64,000 nucleotides of DNA. It comes from Lachnospiraceae bacterium. Its GTDB lineage: Bacteria > Bacillota > Clostridia > Lachnospirales > Lachnospiraceae. The translations under genes and the position numbers were made by a program. The notes beneath the pieces were generated by a model. The model saw nothing but the letters and a program-made list of their open reading frames with translations, searched no databases and was not told the origin of the DNA. Where the stretch lies: positions 1-64,000 of the forward strand of contig JAILJP010000022.1 of NCBI GenBank assembly GCA_024694625.1, read 5' to 3'. The stretch's first letter is position 1. The number at the start of each line of letters is the position of its first letter. This document shows positions 62,200 to 64,000 of the stretch, in pieces.

Positions 62200-64000
62200 T
62201 TAACACTTTACAAGTTTTGCAAAAGAAGCAAACATCTTCTTTACGCCCACCCGTTCAAATTCAACGGTAACTTCATAATCTCTTCCGCCGTCTGCAATTT
62301 TTTTCACGACGCCTTCACCAAATTTCTGATGAGATACCCGATCGCCTTCCCCATAATCCAAAGCATTTTTTTGAATCCTGGTTCCCGCAGTCTTTTCTTT
62401 CATTTCCTTCATCTTTGCCGCATAAGAAGATGCCGCCGTAGGCTTTGTGGCTTCTTTTTTCCTTTGGGCAAAGGTTTTCACCGGTTCATCAAAAGGTGTT
62501 GCGGCAAAATCTCTTGATTTTCCCTCCCAAAGGGAACCATCAATGATTTCCGAAGGAAGCTCTTTTACAAATCTGGAAATGGCACCATACTGCCATTCAC
62601 CACGAACCATTCTGGTTTTTGCTGCCGTCATGGTAAGCTGCTGTTTTGCTCTGGTGATTCCCACATAACAAAGTCGACGTTCTTCTTCCAATTCGGATTC
62701 GTCATCTCCTGCTATGGTCATAAAGGAAGGAAAGAGTCCGTCCTCCATTCCTGCCATGTATACGTTTTCAAATTCCAATCCCTTGGCTGAATGCAATGTC
62801 ATAAGAACAACATAGTCCTCATCCTCATCCACGGAATCAATGTCGGCAATCAAGGCAACCTCTTCTAAGAATCCGGAAAGAGTGGGATTTTCTCCCTCCT
62901 CCTGATAAATCACTGCCTTATTTACCAACTCATCAATATTTTCAATACGGGCAATGGCTTCATCGCTACCATCTGCCTCCAGTTCTTCCACATAGCCGGT
63001 TCCATTTAAAATTTCCCGTATAATTTCCGGGACCGTAAGATCCTGTGATTTTTTCTTTAAATCCTCAATAAAAGTTACGAAGGGAACAATTTTCCCTGCG
63101 GCCTTTCCAAGAGTGGTGATTTCCGATGCTTCCAAAAGCGCAGCATAGAAACTCATTTCATTTTTTCTTGCGTAAGTGGAAACCTTTCCCAAAGATGTGG
63201 CACCAATGCCTCTTTTGGGGACATTGATGATTCGCTGTACCGCCAAATCATCATCCCCGTTATCCACGGTTTTCAAATAAGCTAAAATATCTTTTACTTC
63301 TTTTCTGGAATAAAAGTTTACGCCACCTACGATTTTGTAGGGAATGTTTTCGTTCAAAAACTTTTCTTCCAAAATACGGGACTGGGCGTTGGTACGATAC
63401 AGCACCGCACTGTCCTTGAAATCAAAATTCCCACGGCGTTTTTGACTTCTTGCATCCATGGCGATAAACTCTGCCTCTTCGTAAGCAGAATCAAACTGAC
63501 GAAAACGAATCTTTTCTCCTTCGTCATTTTCTGTCCAAAGCGCCTTTTCCTTTCGGCCCTCGTTATTTTTAATCACCGCATTTGCCCCGTACAAAATTCG
63601 TTTTGTGGAACGATAATTTTGCTCCAACTTAATCACAGTGGCATTGGGAAAATGCTGTTCAAAATTTAAGATATTGTAAATATTTGCGCCACGGAATTTG
63701 TAGATGGACTGATCGTCATCACCTACCACACAAAGGTTTTCGTGGGAAGATGCCAAAAGGCGCACCAACTCAAACTGCACCGTGTTGGTATCCTGGTACT
63801 CATCCACCATAATATAACGGAACCGATTTTGATAGTAGTTCAAAACCTCAGGCTCCTGCTTCAACAATTCCACGGTTTTTAAAATTAAATCATCAAAATC
63901 AAAGGCATTGTTGGCACGAAGTCTGGACTGATACTCACGATAAGCGCTGATATAAGACTGCATCATAAACTCACCTTGATTTCTCGCTGCAAATTCTTCC
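62200..64000 (-). CDS. pcrA: ATP-dependent DNA helicase PcrA/UvrD (partial, N-terminus off the window)
   Basis: About 600 residues of a UvrD/Rep-type helicase, open to the window end. Visible are FDFDDLI, DEYQDTN (motif II), GDDDQSIYKFRGA (III), EQNYRST (IV), LMTLHSAKGLEFENVY and the YVGITRAKQQL motif VI. A C-terminal tail has the QKFGEGVVKKI RNA-polymerase-binding-like motif. Walker A and about 130-150 residues lie beyond the edge. An ATG at 63966 is internal, with no ribosome site and conserved residues before it. Confidence 0.93.
   Translation of the reverse strand, partial: EEFAARNQGEFMMQSYISAYREYQSRLRANNAFDFDDLILKTVELLKQEPEVLNYYQNRFRYIMVDEYQDTNTVQFELVRLLASSHENLCVVGDDDQSIYKFRGANIYNILNFEQHFPNATVIKLEQNYRSTKRILYGANAVIKNNEGRKEKALWTENDEGEKIRFRQFDSAYEEAEFIAMDARSQKRRGNFDFKDSAVLYRTNAQSRILEEKFLNENIPYKIVGGVNFYSRKEVKDILAYLKTVDNGDDDLAVQRIINVPKRGIGATSLGKVSTYARKNEMSFYAALLEASEITTLGKAAGKIVPFVTFIEDLKKKSQDLTVPEIIREILNGTGYVEELEADGSDEAIARIENIDELVNKAVIYQEEGENPTLSGFLEEVALIADIDSVDEDEDYVVLMTLHSAKGLEFENVYMAGMEDGLFPSFMTIAGDDESELEEERRLCYVGITRAKQQLTMTAAKTRMVRGEWQYGAISRFVKELPSEIIDGSLWEGKSRDFAATPFDEPVKTFAQRKKEATKPTAASSYAAKMKEMKEKTAGTRIQKNALDYGEGDRVSHQKFGEGVVKKIADGGRDYEVTVEFERVGVKKMFASFAKLVKC

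Overview
The window looks like chromosomal DNA of a Gram-positive, anaerobic, probably motile Firmicute, most likely a gut or rumen Lachnospiraceae. Signs are the strong GGAGG-type ribosome sites, the nusB-xseAB-ispA-dxs-tlyA-nadK-argR-recN and relA-MBL-hemZ / hisS-aspS clusters, DapL, three chemoreceptors, a DUF5688-like gene and many sugar hydrolases. Nearly all genes lie on the minus strand. Only guaB, an HD-GYP gene and the DUF5688-like gene are on plus. No tRNA, rRNA, phage, CRISPR or insertion-sequence gene was seen. All functions are read from sequence and motifs; no search was run.

Region 1 (1-17 kb) is a glycan-use island. A rhamnosidase (GH78)-GPH symporter-GH2 operon and a permuted GH3-small membrane protein-esterase-GH43 operon lie beside an acidic lipoprotein gene. 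A LytS-like kinase, a LytTR response regulator and an AgrC-like kinase sit directly upstream. Three promoters (rhamnosidase operon, GH3 operon, lipoprotein) each carry two direct repeats of GTTTRCGACA (one half has a 1-base insertion). The repeats start exactly 21 bp apart, and exactly 28 bp separate the promoter-proximal repeat from a TATAGT/TATATT -10 box. These are very likely the LytTR operators, so the island is probably one two-kinase, one-regulator regulon. The first 300 bases hold no gene but many nested inverted repeats.

Region 2 (17-28 kb) is a signalling block. One operon encodes a chemoreceptor, an amino-acid-permease-like protein fused to a histidine kinase and receiver, a REC-degenerate GGDEF-EAL protein, and an HPt protein. 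A cobalt/nickel ECF transporter (cbiM-PDGLE, cbiQ, cbiO) follows, then a second HPt gene with its own promoter. Together they could form a nutrient-sensing phosphorelay that lowers c-di-GMP.

Region 3 (28-45 kb) holds aspS and hisS, then a ferredoxin-like aldo/keto reductase, an HD-GYP protein, a DHH phosphoesterase and a chemoreceptor. These signalling and accessory genes separate hisS-aspS from hemZ-MBL-relA. Next comes an operon of an fn3-like protein, a eukaryote-type HisA, dapF, dapL and a GNAT protein.

Region 4 (45-64 kb) is housekeeping: guaB, recN-argR-nadK-tlyA-dxs-ispA-xseB-xseA-nusB, an Asp23 protein, a rhodanese-TtcA fusion, a MATE pump, a third chemoreceptor, a TrmA/RlmD-type methyltransferase and a partial pcrA. 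A GGGACGGTTCT repeat family surrounds the guaB/recN junction and forms the terminator of the methyltransferase gene.
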